Shown here one piece after another: positions 1-7,781 of a stretch of 20,445 bases of DNA (position 1 is the first letter of the stretch; each line of letters begins with the position of its first letter). The DNA comes from Chloroflexota bacterium (lineage in GTDB: Bacteria; Chloroflexota; Ktedonobacteria; Ktedonobacterales; Ktedonobacteraceae): NCBI GenBank assembly GCA_005881995.1, contig VBHV01000072.1, positions 6,455 through 26,899 of the forward strand, given 5' to 3'. The translations under genes and the position numbers were made by a program. The notes below the pieces were generated by a model. That model was not told the DNA's origin. It saw only the letters and a list, made by a program, of their open reading frames with translations, and did no database searches.

Positions 1-1344
1 CTGGCGGCCCTTGAGTGGTTGGAAACCTACCTGCTAAGCTGGAAAGGCGCAATGATGGTCGTCGCCCATGATCGCTACTTCCTCGATAAAGTGGTCTCGC
101 GTACCATCGAAATAGCCTTTGGCCGCATCGAAGAGTACCCAGGGAATTATACGAAGTACCTGCACCTGCGCGAGGAGCGCATGGAACGCCGTTTGAGAGA
201 ATACGAAGCGCAGCAGGCGCACATCGCACATACCGAAGAGTACATTCGTCGTTACAAGGCGGGTCAGCGCAGCCGCGAGGCACGGGGGCGTCAAAAACTG
301 CTGGATCGACTGGAGCGGGTTGAGCGCCCACAAGATTTTCCTGAGATGCACTTCGAGTTCAATGCGGTCGTCGATAGTGGTCAACTCGTTCTCTCTACAC
401 AGAAACTCGTCGTGGGGTATGTGCCCGCTTATCCCGGCGGTGAACCCAACGCGCTGGTGCAGGTCGCCGACCTGGAACTGCTGCGTGGTGATCGTGTCGG
501 ATTGTTGGGGCCAAATGGCGCGGGCAAAACCACCTTACTGCGTACCATCATCGGTGAACTCCCACCACTGAGCGGCCAGGTCTATCCCGGTCACAATGTA
601 CGCATAGGGTACTACTCACAAACGCACGCGGGCCTGAATGCTGATCGCACGATTATAGACGAGATACGCCAGGTCAGCGTCTTAAGTGAAGAAGGGGCAC
701 GCAGTTTTCTGGGCCGTTTTCTTTTTACAGGCGATGATGTGTTCAAGCCTATTGGCGCCTTGAGCGGCGGTGAGCGCAGCCGTGTCGCATTGGCAAAGCT
801 GACGCTGCTTGGTTCCAATGTGCTGATCCTGGACGAACCGACCAACCATCTTGACCTGCAATCACGTCAGTTTCTTGAAGAAGTGCTGGGTGAGTTCGAG
901 GGTACTCTGCTCTTTGTCTCGCATGACCGCTACTTCATCGATAGTCTGGCGACCAAGGTCTGGGTCATAGAAGACGGCGTCCTGATTCCCTATATGGGCA
1001 ATTACACCGAGTACCGCACGCGCAAACGCCCCATCGTCCTAGATATTCCAGCTCCTCTCAAGAGCAACGTGAAGAGCGCGCCCATCGAGTCAAAGCCAGC
1101 GCCGGCGGTCGCTAAGTCTGCTCAAAAGAAAAGCGCGAAGGTCAAAGTGCGCACCATCGAAGACGTTGAGCATGAAATTGAGAAGGCAGAGGAGCGCGTG
1201 AGGGCTTTGGAAGGAGAGCTTTCGGAGGCCGCGCTTAGGGGCGACGCCGCGCAGCTCGTGCAGCTTTCCGCTGATTATGAACAGGCAAAAGCCAGGGTGG
1301 ACGAACTCTTGATCGAATGGGAACAACTCGGCACTCTGCCGTAA
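1..1344 (+). CDS. ABC-F family ATPase, C-terminal part (5' end outside window)
   Basis: The reading frame is open from base 1, so the gene begins upstream; the visible part is 447 codons. Order of parts: the end of the first nucleotide-binding domain with its switch histidine (AHDRYFLD, bases 67-90); a charged helical linker rich in Arg and Glu (about 130-330); a second ATPase domain with Walker A GPNGAGKTT (about 508-534), signature LSGGERSRVALAK (about 760-800), Walker B LILDEPTNHLD (about 820-855) and switch SHDRYF (about 918-935); then a Lys/Ala-rich hinge and a C-terminal coiled coil (about 1160-1335). There are no membrane segments. ABC-F proteins of this build act on the ribosome or in translation quality control rather than in transport. 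The C-terminal coiled coil resembles the Uup/YdiF type, but the exact subfamily cannot be fixed without the first domain. It is convergent with the next gene, with a 4-base gap and no visible terminator hairpin. Confidence 0.95.
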   Translation: MAALEWLETYLLSWKGAMMVVAHDRYFLDKVVSRTIEIAFGRIEEYPGNYTKYLHLREERMERRLREYEAQQAHIAHTEEYIRRYKAGQRSREARGRQKLLDRLERVERPQDFPEMHFEFNAVVDSGQLVLSTQKLVVGYVPAYPGGEPNALVQVADLELLRGDRVGLLGPNGAGKTTLLRTIIGELPPLSGQVYPGHNVRIGYYSQTHAGLNADRTIIDEIRQVSVLSEEGARSFLGRFLFTGDDVFKPIGALSGGERSRVALAKLTLLGSNVLILDEPTNHLDLQSRQFLEEVLGEFEGTLLFVSHDRYFIDSLATKVWVIEDGVLIPYMGNYTEYRTRKRPIVLDIPAPLKSNVKSAPIESKPAPAVAKSAQKKSAKVKVRTIEDVEHEIEKAEERVRALEGELSEAALRGDAAQLVQLSADYEQAKARVDELLIEWEQLGTLP

Positions 1345-1348
1345 AAAT

Positions 1349-3124
1349 CTATCGTCGGCGTCGCACTCCAAGCGCGAGGCCGCCAATGAATCCACCTAAA
1401 CCGACCAGGAGCGGTGCGACCGCCGCCGCAATCAGCCAGAAGCCAAGAAACAATACGGGCACGATCAAGGGTGGAAAAGCCTCGACTTTTAGCACCAGCC
1501 AGTTGTACCCAAATTTGTACAGGGCACCCAGGATGCCCCCAGCTAGCAGGCAAAGCACGATGGTGAAGAGCAGTCGCCCCAGGCCATAAAGATAGGCCCC
1601 TCGTGCGGCAGTCACGCATAGCGTTGCCAGCCCTATGCTTTCTAACAGGAAGGCAACGATAATGGGGATATGAGGTTGTAAAACGAGGATGAAGGCGCCA
1701 GCGATTCCAATAATGAAAGCCAGAATCTGCAGGCCCGCGTTCATCAGAAATCCTACAGCGCTGTCACGTCCTGGGACACCCCCAGAAGTTGCCGGGAATT
1801 TTTGATGCTGCCCCATATAAGGAGAGTTTGCCAGGTTTGCATGGATGGTATCGCGAATGGTCTGCGTCTCCGGGTTGTGCGGATCGAGCGCGATGGATCG
1901 CTCGATGGCTTCTAACGCTTCCTGCGGCCTGCCTGTGTTGGTCAGGAGCGCTGCGCGCATGCTCCAGGCGAGCGCGTTGTTCGGATCAACCTGTAGCAAT
2001 TGTTCAACGATTTGTATTGCTTCCTGAAACCGACCCATCGCGCCAAGTGCCTGACCTTTGAGTGTAAGCGCGTCTATAAAGGTTGGGGCTATCTGGAGTA
2101 CCTGGTCAACAATATTCAAGGCTTCGGGAAGATTCTGCATCTGAACCGACTGCCGTGCCTGTTGTATCAGCTTCATGCATTGTTGCTGGCGGTTCTGCTC
2201 TACCAATTCGAGAGAAATCTGCCCGGAGGTTGAAGGAGAGAGTTGGCCTGTAGCGGCAGCACCTGAACCCTGCGAGAGTGGTCCTACAAGCGGCCCGCTC
2301 TCAACAATACCCTGAAAGGTGATCGGGCTGGATGGGGGGGCGGGAGGCATCACGGGGGAAGCTGCGTACACGTTTTGACCCGCTGGCGCAACCTGGGCAA
2401 AGGTCGGCATCTCTCCTACCAGAACAATGGGGCGCGATTCCTGGCCGAAGATCTGCGGTACGTGTTGTGGGCCAAGAGAACTGGTTAAGTAGGCATGGAG
2501 TTTTTGTAATGTGATCTGACCAGTTGCAGGCTCCTTGGAGAGACTGCTCAAGCCTAAGATCGCGCGATACATTAAATTGCCGATTCCTCGACACGAGCAA
2601 TACACGAGACGTCCCCGGGTTTGTTGCAAGCCCTGCATCAGCGTTTGTCCAAGCAAGGGCTGAAAATCGAAAGGAGAGGCTCGCCGCCTGTTCCAGGCTG
2701 TCCCCGTTTGGAAACAATCGAGCAGCAAGATAATCTGTGCTGCTCGACTTGGTACCAGCGCTTCCCGCACCATACTCAAAAGGTGTATGCCGGTGGCCGG
2801 CTGCTGATAGATGGTGTTGGCACATGCTAGATACCCGTCGCCTCTGGCCTCGTCAATGAAGGCGTGTCCGGCGAAGTAGATCAACACGAGATCGTCTGGC
2901 TCTGCGCTATGAACGCATAGTTGTGCAAGCAGCGATTCTATCCATTCCGTCGTGGCCTGCGCGCCTCGCACGACCTGCATATCGGAAGGATTCCAGTTGC
3001 CCCCACGCGAGTTGGCCAGCCACTGAGCCAGAATACTTGAATCCGCTTCAGCATACTGTAAGGGACGGAAGGCTGAATCTAGATACTGATCTATTCCTAT
3101 AAGTAAGCCCAGGCGTCTGCCCAC
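1349..3124 (-). CDS. Caspase-like (peptidase C14) protein with TPR repeats and C-terminal membrane domain
   Basis: The N-terminal 240 residues resemble a prokaryotic caspase-like domain: LGLLIGIDQY as the first strand, the histidine motif LIYFAGHAF (His87), and the strand LLLDCFQTG (Cys137). A proline-rich linker (about 245-300) leads to three TPR-like repeats (about 315-430, with LDPHNPE- and VDPNNALAW-type turns), then four or five hydrophobic segments (about 455-585) ending in RRRR. It is probably membrane-anchored with the caspase and TPR parts on one side. The start is set at GTG 3124 because AAGGAG (3137-3132) lies 7 bases before it; an in-frame TTG at 3130 is only one base from that site. 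Family members usually have a Cys two residues after the strand Asp, but here that position is Phe138, so activity is uncertain. The role (stress or death signalling, or scaffold) is unknown. Confidence 0.85.
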   Translation of the reverse strand: MGRRLGLLIGIDQYLDSAFRPLQYAEADSSILAQWLANSRGGNWNPSDMQVVRGAQATTEWIESLLAQLCVHSAEPDDLVLIYFAGHAFIDEARGDGYLACANTIYQQPATGIHLLSMVREALVPSRAAQIILLLDCFQTGTAWNRRRASPFDFQPLLGQTLMQGLQQTRGRLVYCSCRGIGNLMYRAILGLSSLSKEPATGQITLQKLHAYLTSSLGPQHVPQIFGQESRPIVLVGEMPTFAQVAPAGQNVYAASPVMPPAPPSSPITFQGIVESGPLVGPLSQGSGAAATGQLSPSTSGQISLELVEQNRQQQCMKLIQQARQSVQMQNLPEALNIVDQVLQIAPTFIDALTLKGQALGAMGRFQEAIQIVEQLLQVDPNNALAWSMRAALLTNTGRPQEALEAIERSIALDPHNPETQTIRDTIHANLANSPYMGQHQKFPATSGGVPGRDSAVGFLMNAGLQILAFIIGIAGAFILVLQPHIPIIVAFLLESIGLATLCVTAARGAYLYGLGRLLFTIVLCLLAGGILGALYKFGYNWLVLKVEAFPPLIVPVLFLGFWLIAAAVAPLLVGLGGFIGGLALGVRRRR

Positions 3125-3247
3125 AGGCAATCTCCTTCGTGAAAAGCCGCGTTCAGGCTGCTATTCACCCTATTCTACACCACATTTGAGCAAATTTGGG
3201 ATAAACTCGGTACTTTTGGCGGATAAGCATGGTATGTGAATGACGTA

Positions 3248-3273
3248 CCAGGGCAGGCTTGCCCCTGCCCTGG
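3248..3273. repeat. Perfect palindromic hairpin, REP-like
   Basis: CCAGGGCAGG (3248-3257) pairs perfectly with CCTGCCCTGG (3264-3273) around a 6-base loop. It lies between the divergent caspase-like gene and coaE, in otherwise AT-richer DNA. No T-run follows on either strand, so it is not a normal intrinsic terminator. It could be a REP-like dispersed repeat or an operator; a genome-wide count would decide. Confidence 0.6.
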
Positions 3274-3291
3274 GCGTCTAGTAAGAGAATA

Positions 3292-3300
3292 TGGTATACT
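3292..3300 (+). promoter_or_regulatory. Extended -10 promoter for coaE
   Basis: TGG-TATACT (3292-3300) fits an extended -10 element. No good -35 is present at 17 bases, where the DNA is the right edge of the palindrome at 3248-3273. Transcription would begin near 3307, about 43 bases before the coaE start. Confidence 0.45.
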
Positions 3301-3349
3301 CAAGTGCAACGGTTCTTTCATGCTATGTACCTGGGGGATTACGCTATAC

Positions 3350-3955
3350 ATGCCTCGAATTCTCGGTATCACCGGAAACATCGCCTGTGGCAAAACCGCG
3401 GTGGGGCAGATGTTAGTTGACATGGGCGCAGAATGTTATATCGACGCCGATGCTGTGGTGCACCGACTTTATTTGAGCGGCCAGTCGATCGCAGTGCAGG
3501 TTGCGGCGGCCTTTGGTCCCGGGGTGCTTGCGCCGGATGGAAGTGTTGATCGCAGTGCGCTCGGCGCGATTGTCTTTCATGATCCCGAGGCGATGCGCCG
3601 CCTGGAGTCGATTGTGCATCCCGCCGTCGGTCAGGCCATAGCCCAGGAACTCGCCGCTGTCAGTCCCACCGGCGTTGCTATCATTGACGCGGTAAAACTA
3701 CTAGAAGGTGGCTCTGGCGCGTTCTGTCAAAGTAAATGGATGGTGGTTTGCGCGGAAGAACAGGAACTGGCGCGTTTGATGGCTCGCAGCCGTGTAAGTC
3801 GTGAAGAGGCTTTGGCGCGCCTGCGCGCTCAACCTCCGATCGCTGAGCGGCTGGCCCTTGTTGACGAAGTAATTGATAATAGTGGTTCCTTAGAAGAGAC
3901 TCGCCGCCAGGTTGAGGCGGCATTTGAACGCTTTCTCAAGCGTTTTCCAGCATAG
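3350..3955 (+). CDS. coaE: Dephospho-CoA kinase
   Basis: This enzyme phosphorylates the 3'-hydroxyl of dephospho-CoA with ATP, the last step of coenzyme A synthesis, in the cytoplasm. The 201-residue product has the usual length. The P-loop is GNIACGKT (residues 9-16), followed by IDADAVVHRL (31-40), which matches the family DAD-x-x-x-H/R motif. A lid-like basic region with RLMARSRVSREEALARL follows, then a late IDNSGSLEET segment typical of CoaE C-termini. The start ATG 3350 gives MPRILGITG at once. The frame stays open back to 3236, but that extension runs through the upstream palindrome and promoter and has no family similarity. A G-rich stretch at 3333-3338 is a weak ribosome site. The hydrolase gene follows 11 bases after the stop, so the two are probably cotranscribed. 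The substrate-loop residues normally written as DxPLLFE appear here as DAVKLLEGG, a mild divergence. Confidence 0.93.
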   Translation: MPRILGITGNIACGKTAVGQMLVDMGAECYIDADAVVHRLYLSGQSIAVQVAAAFGPGVLAPDGSVDRSALGAIVFHDPEAMRRLESIVHPAVGQAIAQELAAVSPTGVAIIDAVKLLEGGSGAFCQSKWMVVCAEEQELARLMARSRVSREEALARLRAQPPIAERLALVDEVIDNSGSLEETRRQVEAAFERFLKRFPA

Positions 3956-3966
3956 GAAAGGTGGGC

Positions 3967-4995
3967 ATGCGTCTTTCAATATTTATTTGGCGAAGTATCC
4001 TCAGCGTATTTTTCATCCTTGCTATCGCTGTCACGTGGTTTCTGCGCGGCATGGAGTTAGCGCAAAACAGTGGGGGACACAGCGCATCTCAAAATAGACC
4101 GCTCACACCAGCGGCATCTCCCATTTCTTCTGATCTCCTGTCCGCCTCGTCTTACAACCATATACCGGTGGCGCTGGACTCGGTCGAGGCAAACCTGATT
4201 AAGCTGACGGCGGGTCTGCGGCCAGGACGGGGGCAGCCCATTCCCGATGCCGCCGAGGTCTACGAACTGCCGGTCATGGACGTTTCCTTCTATAACTGGC
4301 GCGGAGAATTGCTTTCCGGCTGGCTATCGCTGACCACTTCTGATGCGCCCGTCGTTATACTCACGCATGGCACTCCCGGTAATCGTGTTTCTATGCTAGG
4401 ACGCGCCGCGTTTCTTCACCAGCACGGGTATAATGTACTGCTGTTCGATTTCCAGAGTTATGGCAAGAGCCAGGGGGCGTTTTCAACGCTTGGCATGGTC
4501 GAGTCAGAGGATATCCTGGCCGCGATTGCTTTCGTACATAGCCTCCCTGAAACCATGTATAGCAAAATCGGGGTGTTAGGACTCTCGATGGGCGCGACGG
4601 CAGCAGTGCTGGCGGCCTCACGCTCCGCCGATATCGTGGCCCTGATCGCGGAAAGTTGCCCGCTGGATGCTACACGCGTCCTGTCTGACGTTCCCAGTGA
4701 GGCCTCTCGGAATGCCGACCAACAGCTGGTGCAGCAGGTGTATGGCGTCGATATCACTCAGGCCAGGCCAATCGACTATGTGGGCAAACCGGCGGGACAC
4801 ACGGCCATCTTTTTCATCAATGGGGACGCTGACGATATTACGCCCCTGCCTGGGATGCAGGCGCTCTACTTAGCCGCAGCCGATCCCAAGCAGTACTGGG
4901 TCGTTCCCGGAGCGGGGCACGCGCAATCGTTCTCGGTTGATCCTCAAGACTATATGCAGCGTGTAGACGCGTTCTTTGACACATTTTTCGCCTGA
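3967..4995 (+). CDS. Membrane-anchored alpha/beta hydrolase
   Basis: The product is 342 residues. It starts with a basic residue and a hydrophobic segment (about 4-25) that is a signal anchor or uncleaved signal, so the catalytic domain is probably outside the cytoplasmic membrane. The fold is shown by THGTPGN (oxyanion loop, about 133-139), the nucleophile elbow GLSMGA with Ser207, an acid in NGDADDITPL (likely Asp289) and the histidine in GAGHAQSF (His318), in the standard Ser-Asp-His order. The layout resembles the prolyl-oligopeptidase-like/BAAT-like hydrolases, but the substrate cannot be read from sequence. ATG 3967 is chosen over GTG 3961 because AGGA (3954-3957) lies 9 bases before the ATG and would be too close to the GTG. 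It is likely cotranscribed with coaE. Nothing suggests a role in CoA synthesis. Confidence 0.88.
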   Translation: MRLSIFIWRSILSVFFILAIAVTWFLRGMELAQNSGGHSASQNRPLTPAASPISSDLLSASSYNHIPVALDSVEANLIKLTAGLRPGRGQPIPDAAEVYELPVMDVSFYNWRGELLSGWLSLTTSDAPVVILTHGTPGNRVSMLGRAAFLHQHGYNVLLFDFQSYGKSQGAFSTLGMVESEDILAAIAFVHSLPETMYSKIGVLGLSMGATAAVLAASRSADIVALIAESCPLDATRVLSDVPSEASRNADQQLVQQVYGVDITQARPIDYVGKPAGHTAIFFINGDADDITPLPGMQALYLAAADPKQYWVVPGAGHAQSFSVDPQDYMQRVDAFFDTFFA

Positions 4996-5007
4996 ACCTG
5001 ATTGTTA

Positions 5008-5036
5008 TTGACACCGCGTGATCTCGTGCGTATAAT
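5008..5036 (+). promoter_or_regulatory. Perfect consensus sigma-70 promoter of the liv operon
   Basis: TTGACA (5008-5013), a spacer of exactly 17 bases, and TATAAT (5031-5036) match the housekeeping consensus at all twelve positions. Transcription would begin near 5043, only 48 bases after the hydrolase stop, leaving a leader of about 230 bases before the binding-protein gene. It implies strong, possibly leader- or repressor-controlled expression. Confidence 0.85.
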
Positions 5037-5193
5037 ATACTCATCCGAAATGATACCTGTCCTGTCCCAGGCGTTATTCCTTTAGGCTTTCCGGGTAATT
5101 TCAATCAGGGTACTCAAACTCAGCAATTTTGTATATACCACGGTGAGATTCACGAGCTTAGCGACGTAGTAATCGTATGAGGGGGAGCTGCAT

Positions 5194-5265
5194 GTGAAAC
5201 CTATCACAGAGCACTTGTTCCCTTTGGAAAACGTGATTTTATCTGGAAAAACAGAAGGAGGCTGA
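5194..5265 (+). CDS. Candidate leader peptide upstream of the binding-protein gene (23 codons)
   Basis: A GTG start at 5194 has a strong ribosome site, AGGGGGAG (5180-5187), 6 bases before it. The frame encodes 23 residues beginning MKPITEHLF and stops with TGA at 5263-5265, seven bases before the next start. The ribosome site of the next gene (GAAGGAGG, 5254-5261) lies inside its last codons, so its translation could couple to or mask that site. It contains two Leu, two Ile and two Val codons, which is not a clear attenuator-type run. There is no homology evidence; it may be chance. Confidence 0.35.
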   Translation: MKPITEHLFPLENVILSGKTEGG

Positions 5266-5272
5266 CTACACC

Positions 5273-6538
5273 ATGAAAAACGGTTGGTCACGTATTTTTG
5301 CCCTGGTAATGGGGCTGTCCTTGCTGCTGGCAATGCTGGCTGCCTGTGGTTCAGGCACTACAGGTGGTGGGGGTACTACACCCACAGCCGGCAACAAGAT
5401 TATCAAAATTGGAACCGACTTTCCTACGTCGGGAAAGGACGAAAGCGGTGGCTTGCCTGCCCAGAATGGGGCAAACCTTGCGGTAGACCAGGCAAATGCC
5501 AATAACACCATTCCTGGCTACACCTTGAAATTCGACCCGATGAACGACGTTGGCCCGAGCGGAGCGCATGACCCGGCGGCTGGCAAGGCCAACGTGACTG
5601 CCATGATTGGTGATGCTCTCGTGGCCGGTGTCGTCGGCCCTTTCAACAGCGGCGTGGCAGAGTCGGAAATGCCGGTTGCGAACCAGGCCCCCATCGCGCT
5701 CATCAGCCCGTCCAATACCTTCCCGTGCCTGACGGAAACTACGCCTGCGTCACAGTGTACCGGCAGTAACAATATCATTTCACAGGTGCGTCCTTCGGGC
5801 ACGGTGACCTACTTCCGCATCCCAACGACCGATGATCACCAGGGCCAGGTTGGCGCCGACGTGATCTTCAACACCCTGAAGCTTAAAAGGGTATACGTCG
5901 TTGATGATGCAGAATCCTACGGCACCGGTCTTGCTTCGTACTTCATCTTCTCGTTCAAGCAGCTGGGTGGCACAATTCTTGGTCACAGTAGCGAGCCGGC
6001 CTCGACGACATCGTATACCGGTCTACTGACCTCGGTTGCTTCAGCCCATCCCGATGCAGTCTACTTTGCAGGCACCGATGCGACAGGCGGCACGCCTTTC
6101 CGCCAGCAGTTTGGCCAGGTTGCTGCTCTGAAAGGCATTCCCCTGGTTGGTGGCGACGGCATTGTCACCGGTGACTTTGCCTCGAAGGTAGCCCCGTCGT
6201 TGAGCGTGGGCCCAGTTTATGGTACAACTGGTTCTGTCGATGTCAATACGGTTCCAGCCGCGCAGGACATCCTGATCCAGGCCATCAAGAGAGCTATTAA
6301 CGGTGGGGCCACAGTGCCCAGCAGCTCATCTGATAAAGCGGGTGCGACAGCTTTCCGCTCGGCTGTTATCAACGCGCTCAAGCAAACCGACTACACCGGG
6401 CCGACGGGTCATCATACGTTCGATCCCAACGGTGATACTACCAACAAGGTCGTCTCGATCTTCCTGCTTCAGAACAAGAAGAGCCCGTGCGATGCAACTT
6501 GTTGGGTGCTTCAGAAAACTGTTGTCGTCGGGCAGTAA
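5273..6538 (+). CDS. livK: Branched-chain amino acid ABC transporter substrate-binding lipoprotein
   Basis: The 421-residue product is the extracytoplasmic ligand-binding component of a Liv-type (HAAT) importer. It has a lipoprotein signal: basic start, hydrophobic core, and lipobox LAAC with the lipidated Cys25, followed by a Gly/Thr/Ser-rich tether. The mature part follows the Peripla_BP_6 pattern: KIGTDFPTSGKD, then AQNGANLAVDQAN near residue 65, GPFNSGVAESEMP, the ALISPSNT segment, KRVYVVDDAESYGTGLA and DAVYFAGTDATGG. Two cysteine pairs (FPCLTETTPASQC and SPCDATC near the end) could form disulfides. The start ATG 5273 has GAAGGAGG 11 bases before it. It is the first full gene after the consensus promoter and precedes the two permease and two ATPase genes. 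The ligand is inferred from the family and could be another small amide or amino acid. Confidence 0.93.
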   Translation: MKNGWSRIFALVMGLSLLLAMLAACGSGTTGGGGTTPTAGNKIIKIGTDFPTSGKDESGGLPAQNGANLAVDQANANNTIPGYTLKFDPMNDVGPSGAHDPAAGKANVTAMIGDALVAGVVGPFNSGVAESEMPVANQAPIALISPSNTFPCLTETTPASQCTGSNNIISQVRPSGTVTYFRIPTTDDHQGQVGADVIFNTLKLKRVYVVDDAESYGTGLASYFIFSFKQLGGTILGHSSEPASTTSYTGLLTSVASAHPDAVYFAGTDATGGTPFRQQFGQVAALKGIPLVGGDGIVTGDFASKVAPSLSVGPVYGTTGSVDVNTVPAAQDILIQAIKRAINGGATVPSSSSDKAGATAFRSAVINALKQTDYTGPTGHHTFDPNGDTTNKVVSIFLLQNKKSPCDATCWVLQKTVVVGQ

Positions 6539-6548
6539 CAGGAGGTAG

Positions 6549-6667
6549 GAGGCGCCACAGGGCTTCTCCACTGCCTCGTTGACGTTGATTGGTTCATTTA
6601 CCTGTCCGGCTGGCAGGTGACTCAAAGGGAGCGACCGGTGGATTTGTAGCTACCGGCTAGCTCCCTT
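6549..6667 (+). promoter_or_regulatory. Hairpin cluster between livK and livH
   Basis: The 191-base gap holds three inverted repeats. The largest has AAGGGAGC (6625-6632) pairing with GCTCCCTT (6660-6667), and inside it CCGGT (6635-6639) pairing with ACCGG (6652-6656). Smaller ones are ACCTG/CAGGT (6600-6604 with 6614-6618) and GAGGC/GCCTC (6549-6553 with 6573-6577). No T-run follows the big stem directly, so it is more likely an mRNA-stabilising or partial-attenuation structure that keeps the binding protein in excess over the membrane parts. That function is inference from similar operons. Confidence 0.6.
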
Positions 6668-6729
6668 GCTGGCTATCAATTCTCTGGCTGTTTTCTCTTT
6701 ATTTTAGCAGGAAGGGAAGAGTCGCGCCT

Positions 6730-7722
6730 ATGTATTTATTTTTACAGGAAGTGATCGTCGGGCTTGCCAACGGAGCAATTTATGCTCTGATTGCCCTGGG
6801 TTACACGATGGTTTACGGCATTATCGAACTGATCAACTTTGCCCATGGCGATATTTTTATGATCGGCACATTTGTCTCCATTTCGGTGCTGGGCCTCATC
6901 GGTATTACCGTTGGCACACAGCCGGTCGGCGGGACTTTGATAGGGGCAATGGTTGTCACCGGGCTGTTTTGTATACTGGTGTGCGCTGTGCTGGGAGTAG
7001 TGATTGAACGAGTGGCCTATCGTCCTCTGCGCAATGCTCCACGCCTTGCTCCCCTGATCTCGGCTATTGGCGTCTCACTGGTTCTCCAGAATGTGGGAAT
7101 ACTCTGGAAAGGTGTTAACTTTGTTTCGTTCCCACAATTTTACTTTTTTACCGGTTCCGTTCACCTGGGACCAGCAGGCTCTGGCGTGGATATCAAAGCC
7201 GTCAATATCCTGGTGATCGTCCTGGCAGTGATCTTGATGGTGGGCTTGCAGTGGATGGTGACCCGAACACGTATAGGACGCGCAATGCGGGCTGTAGCCC
7301 AGGATCGCGAAGCGGCAGCGCTCATGGGGGTCAATGTCGATCGCATCATCGCTATCACCTTCTTTATTGGCGCCGGACTGGCTGGTGCAGCCGGTTTCCT
7401 CTACGGCTTACAATTCCCCAGCACGATCTTTGTGGTTGGCTTTACCACCGGCCTGTTTGCTTTCACTGCTGCCGTACTGGGAGGGATTGGCAACCTGGTT
7501 GGCGCCATGCTCGGAGGCGTGTTGATAGGCATCATTGAAGCATTGGCCTCGCTTATCCCCGATACGACCGATGCTGCTTATCAAGGTATTTTTGGTCTGC
7601 GCATTGGTTTACCGCATGGTGGATCTGCCTGGCATGAGGCGGTCATTTTCGCCGTACTCATTTTGATCCTGGTCTTCAGGCCATCCGGCTTGCTCGGCCA
7701 GCAGGTGCCGGAGAAGGTGTAA
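6730..7722 (+). CDS. livH: Branched-chain amino acid ABC transporter permease LivH
   Basis: This is one of the two membrane subunits of the Liv importer, 330 residues. The N-terminal stretch NGAIYALIALGYTMVYGIIE and the following LINFAHGDIFMIG are the classic LivH signature (about residues 16-50). About eight hydrophobic segments follow. The cytoplasmic loop with TRTRIGRAMRAVAQDREAAA and LMGVNVDRIIAITF (about 177-220) is the ATPase-contact region of the BPD_transp_2 family. It ends with the typical LVFRPSGLLGQ. The start ATG 6730 has AGGAAGGGA about 10 bases before it. Compared with common LivH proteins of about 300 residues there is a modest extra periplasmic loop around 125-150. A tiny SD-led ORF and then livM follow. 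Confidence 0.95.
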   Translation: MYLFLQEVIVGLANGAIYALIALGYTMVYGIIELINFAHGDIFMIGTFVSISVLGLIGITVGTQPVGGTLIGAMVVTGLFCILVCAVLGVVIERVAYRPLRNAPRLAPLISAIGVSLVLQNVGILWKGVNFVSFPQFYFFTGSVHLGPAGSGVDIKAVNILVIVLAVILMVGLQWMVTRTRIGRAMRAVAQDREAAALMGVNVDRIIAITFFIGAGLAGAAGFLYGLQFPSTIFVVGFTTGLFAFTAAVLGGIGNLVGAMLGGVLIGIIEALASLIPDTTDAAYQGIFGLRIGLPHGGSAWHEAVIFAVLILILVFRPSGLLGQQVPEKV

Positions 7723-7732
7723 GGAGAGGAGA

Positions 7733-7774
7733 ATGCTTCCATGCCACCAATCTTTTCTCGTAGGAACGAGGTGA
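7733..7774 (+). CDS. Candidate mini-ORF between livH and livM (13 codons)
   Basis: Directly after the livH stop, AAGGAGAGGAGA (7721-7732) forms a very strong ribosome site for ATG 7733. The frame runs 13 codons (MLPCHQSFLVGTR) to TGA 7772-7774, ending seven bases before the livM ATG at 7782. The ribosome site for livM (GAGGTG, 7769-7773 region) overlaps its last codons. This fits translational coupling between the two permease genes; a functional peptide is not implied. Confidence 0.35.
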   Translation: MLPCHQSFLVGTR

Positions 7775-7781
7775 TGCAAGC

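Noticed and set aside
1345..1348. Terminator between the ABC-F and caspase-like genes
   Set aside because: Only four bases separate the convergent stops and no hairpin with a T-run is visible nearby.
2301..2825. Minus-strand open frame of 174 codons inside the caspase-like gene in another frame
   Set aside because: The main frame shows conserved caspase-like strands; this one has frequent Cys/Arg/Ser and no pattern.
3236..3349. N-terminal extension of coaE to ATG 3236
   Set aside because: It would run through the palindrome and the -10 element, and family proteins begin at the GITG strand coded from 3350.
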